From: Ilex aquifolium
Lineage: Eukaryota; Streptophyta; Magnoliopsida; Aquifoliales; Aquifoliaceae
Reading direction: 5' to 3'
NCBI GenBank assembly: GCA_951799425.1
Contig: OX637402.1
Location: 28,612,492-28,676,491 of the forward strand
DNA length: 64,000 nt
In this document: in pieces, positions 47,055-59,526 of the stretch
Layout: each line of letters opens with the position of its first letter
Position numbering within the stretch: position 1 is the first letter of the stretch
Notes under the pieces: model-generated
What the model was told of the DNA's origin: nothing
The model's input: only the letters and a program-made list of their open reading frames with translations
Database searches by the model: none
Made by a program: the position numbers and the translations under genes

Positions 47055-49063
47055 CTGGTCAAGAACAATCTGAATGTTTCTGCCCCTCTCAGCGGTATCC
47101 CGCTTTATCCTCCTTGCAAGCCTCACATCAGAATCTGCACTGGTGATATTATAACGATGGTTATTGCATAAAGGAGACAACTAAAAAAAATTCTCAATTT
47201 GACATTGGGAGAAATAGTTTGGCTTTTGGATCTGTCCTATTGTTTCAACTTTAAAGAGGAACAAAATGAGAGGTTTAACTAAAATGATTGCCTTCTTAGA
47301 ATAACATCTTAGGTTGGAAACTTTCTACAGATCAAAAGGCTTGGTGTTTTCTATGACATCATTGACATGTCAATTTAACTTAAAAGAGTTTGTTACCTAG
47401 TGCACTGGTAAAATGCTTGGGCTGACAACCGAAAGTATTTTGTGAAAGCAATGTCACAGAATAAGTCTTTACTTGGTTGTTTTTTTTTTTTTAACAGATC
47501 TTTACTTAGTCCAGTGTTAACAAGTGCAAAACTGAATAATCATTTTATGTTGTCTAACACAATAGCATAGATAGAAACTAAATCGAAATAAAGCTCCGAG
47601 AAAAAAACCTGTATCAACAAAGATCTTCATGTTCATGAGGTCAAGGGCACGGGGAGCGTGAAGAATTAAAATTCCTTCTAAAATGATGACATCTGAGGGG
47701 TTAACCTATGATTGGTTAAAAACCAGCATTAATTTCAGTAATTTGATTTCATTGAAACTTGAAAATGTGTTGCTGCAAGATGATAATGATACAGTAACAG
47801 AAGTAAAATTATATGAAGAAAATAATATATTGCTTGATTGCATCATAACACAATCAAAGTTACTACTATGTTCTAGTCATATTTCAAAATTCTAGTCCTA
47901 TGTCTTGTTATGTAAATGAATTGCATGAACAATGTAATGAGCGGCACTCTTCAGGCAATGTGAGAATACCCCTTACTTAACATCTAACCCAAAAGGTGAC
48001 AAAGGTACTGTTATATGAAAAGCAATCTGGTTCTGTGGTTCTAGACAATAACATATTGACTAGCACTTGCAATTTATTATGCATCAAGCTCATGTAAAGA
48101 TCATTTCAAATCGGAAAATCTTGCAAAAATCTCTTTCACAAAGAATATTGCAAGATGCAGATCATTCGTGTTAAGAGACTATTAACTCCATTGAAGCTGC
48201 TTACCAGGATGATCAAAGTTGTACTCGTGGACTTTTTCTAATTGCTCATTACTCAGTGAATGATAAAATGAATCCTGAAAAGACCACATAATAACATGAG
48301 TCCACAAAGTTTGCTTCGATGAGATATCAAATTAGAATAATGTGCCAATTTCCATTTTCAAGTTACTATAGGAAAATATCACCTTTTTTTTTTTCTCGCA
48401 TTATTGAACATAAAGAGAGAACGGAACTCACCTGATTGACAAGAACAACACGTTGATCATGGAGCTGTGAAATGATCATATTGCAAACGGTTGTCTTGCC
48501 AGATGCAGTCCCACCAGCAACACCTTTAATATGAAAAATTGAAAACCTCCAATAGTTATTTGAGTCAACATTTCATCTCATATGCTCTAAATACACACCC
48601 TCCTCCCTATAAAACTAATGTTTCTCTTTTCTTTAATTTGTTTTCATTATAGTCTACCCAATTAGATGATAATTGTGTAAATCAACGATAATACGGGAAT
48701 ATTTGCCTAGTTGGTCTATCACATAAGGGATGAAGTCTAGGGCTAGAGAATCCACTTTTGACTTATAGGATCGCCTAGGCCATGCCCTTAGGAGCAAATT
48801 TCTCTTCACTTTAATTTATTTCACAACACGAAAATCAATTATATTAAGCAAACATTTGTATTCAGGAACCGATTAAGATACAAAAAACAACTACTACAAT
48901 AACAAAATTATTATGGTTAAACCAAAAAGATTGAATGTGAAATAGCCTTACCAATTATGAAGGGCTGATTATTGGGGACATGTTCTGAGTCACAATTTGA
49001 TTGGATTGAGAACTGATCTTTGACGCTATTAGTTAATGTCGCCTCCATTTCAGAATCGATCAT
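47055..49063 (-). pseudogene. UKL: Truncated uridine kinase-like gene with a missing exon
   Basis: Recognisable exons: 49063-48952, 48523-48432, 48274-48205, 47705-47609, 47134-47055, each with GT-AG borders. They encode the N-terminal kinase half of a plant uridine kinase-like/UPRT protein. The P-loop is GGTASGKTT, followed by VVLVNQDSFYHSLS, YNFDHP, then NPSDVIILEGILILH, MNMKIFVDT and DVRLARRIKRDTAERGR. The normal exon between YNFDHP and NPSDV (starting DAFDT in the family) is absent from the 47.7-48.2 kb intron. Direct joining of exons 3 and 4 shifts frame and meets a stop. All exons after VLDQ, including the uracil phosphoribosyltransferase half, are missing before the next gene. The intact family makes UMP from uridine. 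Here it is most likely a pseudogene or truncated duplicate. Confidence 0.85.
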
Positions 49064-51993
49064 CTCTCAGAATATGTAATTAACAGAACATATGCTCCAT
49101 GACTTGCGATCTAATTCAATCTACTGAAGATCCATATGGATTTCTCGTCCTAATTAAACAATGAAAATTAATATTGACAACCGAATGATGAGCGAGAAAT
49201 CAAATGAATCTAGAAACATAGTAGAGGGAAATCAGAACAGTTAAATAAACAATAATCAAATTGATACGTGATCATAATTCAAGGATCGGTAATGTTTTAA
49301 TGTGGAGTTACCTTCACGACAGATGGAATTCATGCCATCACAGAACTCTTTTAAATGTTTGAATGCTGAGAATGCTGTTATCGTTGTAATTCTCAGGCCT
49401 GACCGTATATATGCAGGAGAGAGAGAGAGAGAAGTTCGTGTCATCGTGTGTTTCTTTTACATTTGGAAGGAAACAGAATTAGCGGGAAAAGCGAACTTCT
49501 AACATTGACACGTGTCTACCACTCACATGCCCACTGGCGGTTGGCACTCGTCCATGCAATTGCTTCACGAGATGACGCGTGCCCAGGGGAGGGGTAGACT
49601 GTAGAGAGTGGGGTGTCAAATTGGACAAAATGGCTACCACCCAATCCCAACTCCAGCCCAACCCAACGCAATCCAACCCAAAAATTCACATTTGGGCAAA
49701 GGTATTTATTTGGGACTATACCCGGAACTCGAATTCCCAAGCTAACCCCTAAACCCAACCCGAGTTCAACTTGAATGGTTTACTTGAGAATAGGCTTATC
49801 AATGGATCGGATTTTGACCGATTCGAATTTAAATTCAATTTCAAAAAGTTTATCCGAATTCGATCCGATAATTCGAAGGATTTTATTTTCTTGATCCATA
49901 TCTAAATCCTTTAACAATCCAAAATTCGATTTGAATAACTTAATTAACTAAATTTAAACAAATTATATCTAAATTTCAACTAAATTTTTTTGAATGATCA
50001 CTTTATTTATTTAATATTTATATAAAAATATATAAATAATTCTGATTGAATTATAAGCGGATCGGATAAAAGTATATCCAAAATCTAAATCCAAATTCGT
50101 GAAATATAAAATATCGAATTCGAATTTAGATTATCAGTAATAAATATTAATCCATATCCGGCTAATTGGATTCCTATTCAAATCGGATTCAGATCAAAAT
50201 TCAATCCATTGATAGGCCTACTTAAGAATAAAATTTGAAATTTGGATTCAACATGAGTCAAATATGAATTCAACCCGATTTTTTTGCTCTAACTATACAA
50301 TACAACCCAAGTTTCAAACCTAATTTCAACTCAGATGATATATCACAAGTTCAACCAAAATTAAAACTTATAGACAAATACAATACTATAGTTAAATTCG
50401 AATTTGAGTCGAGCATAAATTGACCTCTAAATCCGCCCAACCCTTCCAAATTGGACTCCTAGTTTAGGGTAATAGTTCCTTATTTCCTTGTGAGATTCGG
50501 GTGTATTTCCATTATTCTTCTCACTATTAGATATTTGTCATATGTATAAAAGCAAATCTCTACTACCATTGATTGGGTGGTCCAGTAGAGTACCGATTGA
50601 CCTTCTCATCTTCAGATTGAAGGTTCAAATTTTAGAGTCTACATTAGAGTTCGGTGATCAACCATTATGCTATCCCTAACTCAATTCGTTTTAGATAGGA
50701 GTAACGGGCGCGATCAGAGACATTATAATCCCACTAGTGAGGACCTATCAATAGAGTTGTCAATCAAACTGAACTATTCGAGTTCGGCTTGTTTTTTACT
50801 CGTTCAAACTCGACTAATTTTTTAAACGAGTCGAATTTGAACAATTTTATAGAATTGTTTGAAAAACAAGCCTAACAGACTCGACTCGGTTATGTGCAAA
50901 TACTCGGGCTCGGCTCGTTCAAGCTCAACTCGTTTTCTTAACAAGCCGAACTTGAACAATTTTTTAAACTCAGTTAAGAAAACAAACTTTTTAGACTCGA
51001 ACTCGTTCGACTATTTGCACTACCTATCGGAGTGGTCTTTGAACGCTCTTTTTTACCCTTACCCCTTTTTTTAAATATCAAAAAAAAAAAAAAAAAAAAA
51101 CAAATCTCCACTAATATACAACCGAGTGATCTAGCATTGAAGGAAACCAAACAACAATGTTACTTGGACAAAAAATATTGACAACCTTTACTGACTTTTA
51201 ACATCATTGTCATTAATTTAACTGTAGATCTCAATATTTATTGATATCCACTACCTATTCAATGGTTGTGATGAAAAAAGTCAGCAAAAAATATCAATAT
51301 TTTTTGTCCGAATAACATTAGTCAAAAGGGAATAGAACAGGATTCAAATCCATGTAAAACAATTTCTTGGTACAGAAAAGAGGATATTGGAGTCTTTTAG
51401 CTAATTCTTCTGCTGAAGAACTGGATTCCTTTATTTTGCAGCCCTGCATATGCTGCAATAAGGGCAAAAGGAAGCTCGTTATTGATAGCTTTGAATCAGG
51501 AAGCACATTACGATACTTGAGTTTCCTTCAACTTGAAACCATTGAATAGGGCGAACTCTGCAAAACTACACCGTCACAAAGAACCATATAACAACCAATT
51601 AGGCGACTGCAGGTTTTTTTACCTGGCTTCAAATGTAGAAAAAGATTTTCAGAAGAATAATCCACAATCAAAACTACAACTTAAACATGACAAGCTTCAG
51701 TGTCAGTTCTCTGTTTTGCCAAAAGTACAGGGAACTCTTACGAGTGCACCATGGATGGTCGAAATTTAGGCAATTGAAGCTGCAACTGGGTCCAGGTCCG
51801 TCTTTTTCCTTATTCCTTTAAAGGACTTCCAAATTACAGCTGTGGTGGCGCCTGTTCAAAGCATGCAATAGTATAATTAAACCTGAAGCATGCAATAGTA
51901 TAATTACACCTGAAGCTTATGCAAGATTGAAAGGTGCAAATGGACGCAATTAGAAGATTTAAAATAAACATATACCCAATCGAGAAAGCAGAT
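49064..51993. other. Intergenic region with MITE and GA repeat
   Basis: A (GA)n run lies at about 49418-49433 upstream of the uridine kinase-like start. A hAT-like MITE is at 49791-50220. The segment 50755-51020 has inverted TCGAGTTCGGCTTG/ACTCGTT-type words and may be another MITE. A poly-A run is near 51080-51100. I see no gene. Confidence 0.5.
49783..50228. mobile_element. hAT-like MITE
   Basis: The element 49791-50220 (430 bp) has inverted termini TAGGCTTATCAATGGAT / TAGGCCTATCAATGGAT (second read from the right end). It is flanked by CTTGAGAA and CTTAAGAA, an 8-bp target duplication with one mismatch. The interior is AT-rich and repeats ATCCGAATTCGAT-like words. It is non-coding. Confidence 0.75.
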
Positions 51994-52307
51994 TCACAGT
52001 ATTGGAACTCCCTCCTCCCACTGTCTCTTCGTTGCAATCAAAACTCTTTCTTCTTTTGACGAGAGCGCATCGGTCTTTGGTTCTACTTCTGATATCCAAC
52101 CATCCCATCTTAAGGCAGTCAAGAATTTTCGGACTTGGTTTATGACAGTAGGTTTGTCTCTTATGATGACAAACCCTTCTGGCCGTAGCATACGATCCAT
52201 TTCAATCAGCAGATCTTCTGTGTTACAGCCACGCTCAATCTCTGACAGGACTGTCCATGCATGAAGAAGGTCATTAGGTGTGTGGGTATGTAGAAAATGA
52301 TTCACAC
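51994..52307 (-). pseudogene. 3' fragment of a PMT/QUA2-type putative methyltransferase gene
   Basis: The frame from an acceptor-like TATACAG (before 52307) to a stop at 51994 reads about 103 residues. It includes NDLLHAWTVLSEIERGC, EDLLIEMDRMLRPEGFV, IIRDKP, LTALRWDGW and EVEPKTDALSSKEERVL. These are the last residues of plant Golgi putative pectin methyltransferases (Pfam Methyltransf_29). No earlier exon is visible to the right up to 53.8 kb, and no Met starts the fragment. It is therefore a detached 3' piece or the end of a gene broken by rearrangement. Homology is strong; function is unlikely. Confidence 0.8.
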
Positions 52308-53803
52308 CTGTATATACATTAGTTGTTAGAACAAAATAAAAGGAATAAAACCAGTTGTGCTACAGTCCATAGCTATGTCAGAGGCACGAACACTTGAAGT
52401 GTTCTAATTTGTTCAAATGCTTCTTCATTTTTGGGTATCTACTTAAGCAAATTCGATTCATTTTAATTGTTGTGTTTTGAATTTTGCAAGTTGACACCGA
52501 CTTTTTTTTTTTTGGGCTCAGTAGCAATAAAAATTGTAAATGGTAAGTGTTTTGTTTAAGCCTCTGCATTTTAATACTCTGCATTTACAAGCTTGCATTT
52601 ACTTGGCATTTGTACTGACGACTGTCTGGGAGTAGTTTTAGATTTTGTCTCGATAACTCTTTATTTGTTTCTAGATCTCTATTGCAATTGTTTTTTTTTT
52701 TTTTTTATCATGTATCTTTTATTTCCTGTGGTGGTTTTGTATTGGAATGTGAGTTTATTATTTTGACTTTGGGTAGAGATGGAAACTAAAGTTACACCAA
52801 GCTGCATTACTTCAATTTGTCCTGGTATAATGCTCGAATTATAGAGTAGTGATCTCTATCTTAAAAGACACCGAATACTGATTTTTAGATATATGCAAAT
52901 ATTATGGTTTGGATTTCTCAGTTGTAGTTTAGGTGGCAGAGGGTTTGTCGATTAGCTGTGTATAAATGTGAGCTGAATTTTCTCTCCAAAGCCGAGGGAA
53001 GCTCATTTCTTGAAAGCAGACACATTATAATCGAATAGTTGTTTCTATTTGATTCTATTTATATATTATTTTTATAATAATTTCATGTGGTGTTTTCAGT
53101 CTACAATCAAGCTACCTCACGTATGATTCGTATCTAAAATGTTTTTTGTTAATAGTAAGTTTGTTGTTCTTACGTTTTTTAGGAAAGATTGAGGTTTCGA
53201 GTTTTGAAATTGGATTGTGTTGATATTAGGAATGTATAACTGTGAATTTTGCGGTTTTTTATTTGTTACGTAATGTCTTTAGGCACGAGCAATTGTTAGT
53301 CTATCATATAAAGCAGGATAGATTTCAACAAATTTATCCAACGGTCTCAAATAGATCCATTTAATGGTCATTAACATCTCTCTCAAAATTATTCACATTA
53401 CATCGTATCTTCAAACACGAATTACCCCTAATGTTAACCAAAATATGAAAATAGTTAAAGAGTTTTTCATAATTATGTCTTAATGTCCTCAAGATACCAC
53501 AAATTAGATCGTGAATAAAAAAAAAATTGTTTGAATATTAACAAAAAAAAAAAAAAAGACGAATAGGTCTTTACTCAAATATTTTTAATATTTTAATCAT
53601 TTCATGTAAAATTCTCTTCAGGGAAAAACAGTAAGTTAAGTTTATATATTTGTATTTAACCCTATATATATTGTATACAAACCATAAATAAAAATTATTG
53701 ATACTAATAAAAAAAAATAAGTACAACAAAATAAAATAAATTTAGAACCAATATTAACTTAAATATTACTTTAAATATCTATACTAGAAAATCAAGTTAA
53801 GTA
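52308..53803. other. Region with no recognised gene
   Basis: The sequence is AT-rich with poly-T runs at 52501 and 52690. A Helitron-like word pair occurs at 53275-53325 (TTTAGGCACGAGCAATTG then TCTATCATATAAAGC) and may be a degenerate Helitron boundary. I see nothing coding. Confidence 0.45.
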
Positions 53804-55084
53804 TCTATATAATAAAGTGCAATACAATTAAAATCTCAAAAGATAAACAAAATGACTTTTGTTATTCGCGTTTGAGATCGCTTTAAATTTATTTTAAAGT
53901 TAATCTAACGGCTAATATTAACACCCCAAATTTAATAGGAAAAATAGGACCCTAAGGGTGTGTTTGGAGTGACTTTTTAAAAGTATTTCTAAGAATTATT
54001 TATCATAAGTACTTTTAAAAAAAAAATATTTGGAACCGCCACACCACTACCACCACCACCACCACCCCCACCCCCATCGCTCCACCACCATCACCACCAC
54101 CACCACTACCACCACTACCACCACCACCATCATCACCACCACCAACACCACCACCACCTCCACCACCACCGCCGCCGCTGCCACCACCTTACCGCTACCA
54201 TCACCACTTCTATTGCCCCACCACCACCATAACCACTACCACCACCACCGTCCCACCACCGCTGCCGCACCCTACCATCATCACCACCGCTGTCGCACCT
54301 TACCACTACCGCTACTATCCCACCATCACCCCTACCACCCCCACCGTCCCATGATCATCATAACTATAACCACCATCACCAACCCATCACTGCCACCCTT
54401 ACTGCCCCACCGCCACCACTACCACTGATTGCTACCATCGTCATCCATGGCCTCCACCCACCACCATCGTCATCTTATTCTTATATTTATTACCATTACC
54501 ATCATCATCCCACTACCACCGTCGCCCACCGTCAGCACCCATCATTGCCCATCATCGTCACCAACCACTGTCACCTACCCCACCACACCTACCACCACCA
54601 CCTGTTATCGTCCACCACTGCAGCCACCCATTGTCACCTACTCTCACCATGCTTACCACCGTCGCCATTCGCCACCACTCATCACATTGTCGCCTAGAAG
54701 CACTCATCGTCGCCCACCACCACAATCGTCGTCCCACCACCACCACTGCCAACCACCATCACCGTCGTCCACAACCACCCACACCCACCACCACCGTTGC
54801 CATCCACAGCTGCCACTACCATCATCGTCACTCAAAATCCACCACCATTGCCACCCACGGCTGCTACCACCACTACGGTTGTCGCCTTACCCACCACAAC
54901 CATCACCATCTCCCACCATCATCACTGTCGCCCACCACCACTACCACCGCTCACATCCACTACAATCGGTGCTTAAATTTTTTTATCTCTCTTTTATGTT
55001 TGTGATTTGATTTTTGAGTGTGAATACAAATAAGTTGACCATTTTTTTTATTACTCCGTGTTTTTAGGCACAGAAAATAACTAG
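53804..55084 (+). mobile_element. Probable non-autonomous Helitron with (CCA)n-like interior
   Basis: The 5' end TCTATATAATAAAGTGC follows an A. The 3' end is CTAG followed by T (55081-55085). About 10 bases before it lies a weak hairpin CCGTG...GCACAG, arranged as in plant Helitrons (5' TC, 3' CTRR, insertion between A and T). No Rep/helicase frame is present, so it would be non-autonomous. The interior 54030-54960 is a degenerate CCA/CAT trinucleotide-rich tract, open in several frames only because of its composition. Confidence 0.55.
54030..54960 (+). repeat. Degenerate (CCA)n/(CAT)n low-complexity tract
   Basis: About 930 bp of interrupted CCACCA, CATCAC and CCGTCG triplets. It yields His-, Thr- and Pro-rich pseudo-frames that are not believable proteins. 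It lies wholly inside the candidate Helitron. Confidence 0.9.
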
Positions 55085-58000
55085 TATTATTATATAAGAT
55101 GTGAATGGTGGAGTATACAAAAAAAAACCCAAAAGTTAAAGATTGAGTTAGTGGGATGAATATAGAATGGGTAGGCTTAAGTACTAATGGGTGGATGTAG
55201 AAGGAATCAACTTAATAATTTTAAAATTGAGAGTTTAATAGGATAGGAGTGAAGATTTATGGGGCATGAATAATCTTACGTTTCTTTATTTCTAGACTTT
55301 CCACATATACAACAATAATAAAAATATTATTGGGCCTTGGAATAATCCAAACGACTGATCCATCCAAACCTAAGCTCAAGATTTCGTAATTGACCAATTA
55401 ATTGTTTTGGGAAATAACGTGAATTTCGGTTTATGATGGGGTGTGATTTATAAAAAATAGGGAGAATTATATCAGATTTTTTGAAATTTGTCACTTAATT
55501 ATTTAAATGTATAATATTTGAAATATTATATGCAGACCCCTTAAGATTTGTACTCGCATAAAAGTTAGACCCTTACCATCAATGTCCGTTAGAATATACG
55601 TTAATAAATTATATTCAAACCCTTTGAAGTTTGTATATGTATAATATTTAGATCCTTTAAATTTAAAATGTTATACTTAGACAAAAAATATTTCAATCAA
55701 ATATAGAATATCAAATATTTTAAATTTTATAACCAAAATTCATATTCTATTATGTCATTTATTGATATATAAAATCAAAAATAAAAATCTAAATTTTTCT
55801 TTAAAAAATTATAATTAACCAATCAATTGAGCAAAGAGTAGGTGGAGTAAATGCTCTCACCAACCAAGTCAAAATCTCATCCTTCGTCCTGGATGAGTAA
55901 TGTGGATAATTATAGAATAATGTCCGGACAGATTGGGCTACCCGAAACGTAGCATGAACGCAGCCCCTAAAGAGGAATGGGATAGCCAAGGCGAAAAGGG
56001 GTTTTCTAAGGTTAATGATCGTGACTGGTCATCGTGGGACCATGACCTTGAGAAGGTCATGTACGCGATGCCCCCAGTACGCTCCTACCTAGGATCCTCC
56101 CTTCCCTATTTGAACCCCTTCCTCGAGACATTTGTCAAGGTGTCCAATAGAGAAAACTTATATAGTTTCGATCCTTCAGCTATCAATCTATATGTTAATT
56201 TGGATTAATAATCTCAATTACCTTAGGAGTCCCCGAATCCTAATCAAGCACACCATAGTGGATAGTGAGTCATACACTAAAAGGTCTGTTCAAGCAAACT
56301 AAACTTTCGAAACCCTGCTCCTGGCCGAGGCTGACAATCATTCTCATCCGCCCCCCCGTTACTTAATGCTCCCTTGAGGAGGGTCATACTGTCCTATCCC
56401 TAGATGGGACCCTTCATCTTAGTCCAGTGGGTCAGTTGAGTAACGGTATTTTGTAGGTTGAGAATACCAATTCCATTGATTGTGTAATCCCAACCTTGTG
56501 TCATATTTTAGGAGTGGGGAAGGTGAATCATGTCAAGGTTGCCCCCAGACTCTTGCGGTGAAGTTTTGTTATTTCCAATGCGATGAGGATGTGTTCCGTC
56601 ATTTATCCTTCTGTAGTGTGGACACGTATCTTGAATTTATTAGGTACTACAAGTAAAAACTTGTTTGTTTTTGTTTATTATCCTTTCTCTCTCAAGCTCT
56701 TTTTCCAGGTTGCACTTGACAAGAAATGCAAGAAAATGGGCACATCCGGCGTCCTTCCACAGAGATGAACTTGAGCTCGAGGATAATGCAACATTATGGT
56801 ACCTTTGTCACGCGATCAAACCTACAACTATTCCAAGAGTGAAGGAGGAATCACATTAAGCATGAGTGTCCCATGTAATACATTACCATCACTGTCCACC
56901 GGCTAATTTCTCAATTTGAACTTGGTTATGATTAACCAAGTTTGAGTCATATTCAATTCTTATTCTCAACTCGATCTGAATTTATAAGAATTCAACTCAA
57001 CCTTGAGACGAAATAGAAATTAATTTCTCAGTAGAAAATTCCGAAAAATCGAACAAACTCCAACCCAATTCTAAAAAACACAATTTCTAATTAAAAAAAT
57101 TCCACGTTTTGAATAATCAACCATGACATCAATCCTGAAAGATTAAAAATTTTCTTAAAAGCAGTTTGAGAACATAGAGAAGGTTATGTGATTTGCAATA
57201 ACTTTGTGATACTGCTCATATCATCTAACAACCGTACCACCAGCTGCTTGCTAATAAAAACAACACCGATACCACCATGATAGATTGCAAGCACTCAAAC
57301 ATTCATACATCAAGTCAATTTACATAACCATCAAATTACAGATGAATCACAGTTTTATACTCACGAGAAAAATAAAGATAGCTTTCATTGACAATAGATT
57401 CATGTAGGTGGTCCGTTGAAGTTTAACCACAAATGGTTGATAAAACATATGAAGGCATTGGCCGCTGCAATTTCCTCCAGCAGATAAGATAACCCCACAG
57501 GATGTTACTTGACAAGATATGAAAAAGAGTATGAAAGTGAGAGTTGGGTCCCAAGCCACCCACCAGGCGTGCACTCTTCATTTATGGGGGGCCTTCTAGG
57601 ATAACCGGTCACCTCACCATTGCCATACAAGAGTGTTACTTTCTCTTAAACTTGGAAGACACAGACTCATGATTCACCAATCTATGTTTGAGCACTGATA
57701 CAGTGCTTTCTTATGAACTCTTGTAGTGGGAAAGAGGACAGAACATAACACAACCAACGCAACCACATCGTCTAAGACAACCGGAGGTCCTCTCATCTAA
57801 CCAACATGCCCATGTGCAAGTGTAACTTTCTCTTGAGCTTCAAGAGACAAAACTCATGATTCACCAATCTTTATTTCAGCATCGATATAGTGCATTGTGT
57901 AAAACTATGGTAGTGGGAGAGGGGGAGAGACACTAGAGAGCTTATAAACCAAAGCTACTGGTTCCAATTCAATCATGGAAGGAAGCCTTCAAGAGGGATT

Positions 58001-58181
58001 CAAGAACCTTATCTCCACAACTTCATTCATCAATTTATCCAGTGACAACACCACTTGGCCACACCGACCCTAATTTACCTGGCACACCCCACCTCATTGA
58101 CGATAATATATCAAGTACCACTGCTACTACATTATTACACATACTAACATCACTACTACTTATAACAAGACATGATACGTC
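55085..58181. other. Region between the Helitron and the bHLH gene
   Basis: The segment at 55440-55690 repeats wording seen at 1920-2580 (ATTTGTCACTTAATTATT, ATATTATATGCAGACCCC), so both are probably copies of one dispersed repeat. The block 55930-56880 is less AT-rich and contains a 91-codon frame (55933-56208, including WDHDLEKVMYAMPPVRSYLG) plus further broken frames. I do not recognise it; it may be a relic of a foreign or organellar insertion. The 57.3-58.18 kb part is probably the bHLH 3' UTR and flank. Confidence 0.4.
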
Positions 58182-59285
58182 TCAGATAGTATCAAGGCCT
58201 AAAGCCTTGGCTTTGTGCTTCAAGGATCTCAAGTGATTGATAGCTTCATCAATAACCATGATTGCATCTTTTCCCTTCCCACCAGGAATTATAGTCTGCA
58301 GAATGCTAATAGTCTCCCGTATTTTGTCTCTCCTGGACCTCTTGTTGCCGGATGAGGAATCCATATTTCCCAAAACTTGATCTTGATCTTGATCGTTTCC
58401 ATCACCACATGTAGATTCTGCATCATTCTCATCCTCAAAGCATCTATTGCGTTTCAGTGAACTAGCTGTGTCCATGAGGGATGGAACACCATACTCTCCA
58501 TGTAAGAGTTTCTGCCTTTTTGCTGGCCCAGCAGAACTAGCAACTTCTTCACCACTTTCCTCGGACAATTCTTGTTTATCATAACCTGTCATGGTACTAG
58601 GTGAATGACCTGTACTTGTTTCTTCATCATCCTCTGAATAATAATCGTCATCATCAGAATCAAGCAAAGCATCAAGCTCCTCTGTGTCTTCACGCATCTC
58701 ACTTCCCACATCATCAGTGTGATTTCCTTCCTCATACTCATCGGACAAAAATGCCCCATAATGATAGGCTGCATCTTTTCTAGCTCCTGGATCTTTATTC
58801 AATTCATAAGCAGCAGGGGCTTTAGGGTTCCAAGAAGTCATACACTGGGCAGGAGACCCAATCCCAGAATTGAAAATCAAGGTTGTTTGATCACCGGACT
58901 GATCAAACACAAGGAATCTCTTCTCTGGACATCCAGGACCCACGTCAGGAGCTCCAGCCTCTTTACAGATTTCATGAGGATTAGCAGGAAGTTTTTCCTT
59001 CAGAACAGAGTTAGGCGCAGGAGCAAAGGCCTGACGGAAACGAGGCAAACAATAGAACCACCCACGAGGCTCATTTGGTTGGCATGCCTTGTAATGAGGT
59101 AGCCCAGAAAATACGGACAAAGGGTAAGTCCCATTAGCAGCAACCATGTTACCACCGCACGGATGCATGTAAGCAGGGACGGTTCTTTGCTGCCCCAAGT
59201 TGAATGGAAAAGTGAAATTACCCAAGTTGGGTGATTTCTGATCAGAATGCTGGTGATGAAACCAGGATCCAAAGTCCTCGTCCAT
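58182..59285 (-). CDS. SAC51: SAC51-type bHLH transcription factor
   Basis: A single coding exon gives 367 aa, starting MDEDFGSWFHHQHSD. The protein has an N-terminal conserved region with GWFYCLPRFRQAFAP and CPEKRFLVFDQSGDQTTLIF. A long acidic middle follows (residues about 180-225, DALLDSDDDDYYSEDDEE). A C-terminal helix-loop-helix lies at about 310-362 (SRRDKIRETISILQTIIPGG ... DAIMVIDEAINHLRSLK). This is the architecture of Arabidopsis SAC51/SACL (bHLH142-145 group), which acts in thermospermine-dependent control of xylem development. The leader carries the family's conserved upstream peptide, which confirms the assignment. A 5' UTR intron (59411-59303) ends 17 bases before the ATG. Confidence 0.92.
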   Translation of the reverse strand: MDEDFGSWFHHQHSDQKSPNLGNFTFPFNLGQQRTVPAYMHPCGGNMVAANGTYPLSVFSGLPHYKACQPNEPRGWFYCLPRFRQAFAPAPNSVLKEKLPANPHEICKEAGAPDVGPGCPEKRFLVFDQSGDQTTLIFNSGIGSPAQCMTSWNPKAPAAYELNKDPGARKDAAYHYGAFLSDEYEEGNHTDDVGSEMREDTEELDALLDSDDDDYYSEDDEETSTGHSPSTMTGYDKQELSEESGEEVASSAGPAKRQKLLHGEYGVPSLMDTASSLKRNRCFEDENDAESTCGDGNDQDQDQVLGNMDSSSGNKRSRRDKIRETISILQTIIPGGKGKDAIMVIDEAINHLRSLKHKAKALGLDTI

Positions 59286-59526
59286 CCAACCGCAACAACT
59301 ACCTAAATATTAGTACACAGCATAACCCAGAAAGCATACAACTAGTCAGAATCATTCACAAAAAAACCAAAACTTTTATAGCAATCTAAAGCCAAACACA
59401 ATGAAACATACCACGTGAACAATAATCGTAGTGCTATAGATGGGCGATTACTTCTTGTTTCTTTCAGGAATAAAGGGAAAACTAAAAAGTCCAGCTTAAC
59501 TTCAACACAATGCCGCAAAAATCAAA

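Noticed and set aside
54030..55010. Long plus-strand open frames rich in His, Thr and Pro
   Set aside because: They come from the (CCA)n-like composition. Several frames are open at once, no domain is visible, and they lie inside a candidate Helitron.
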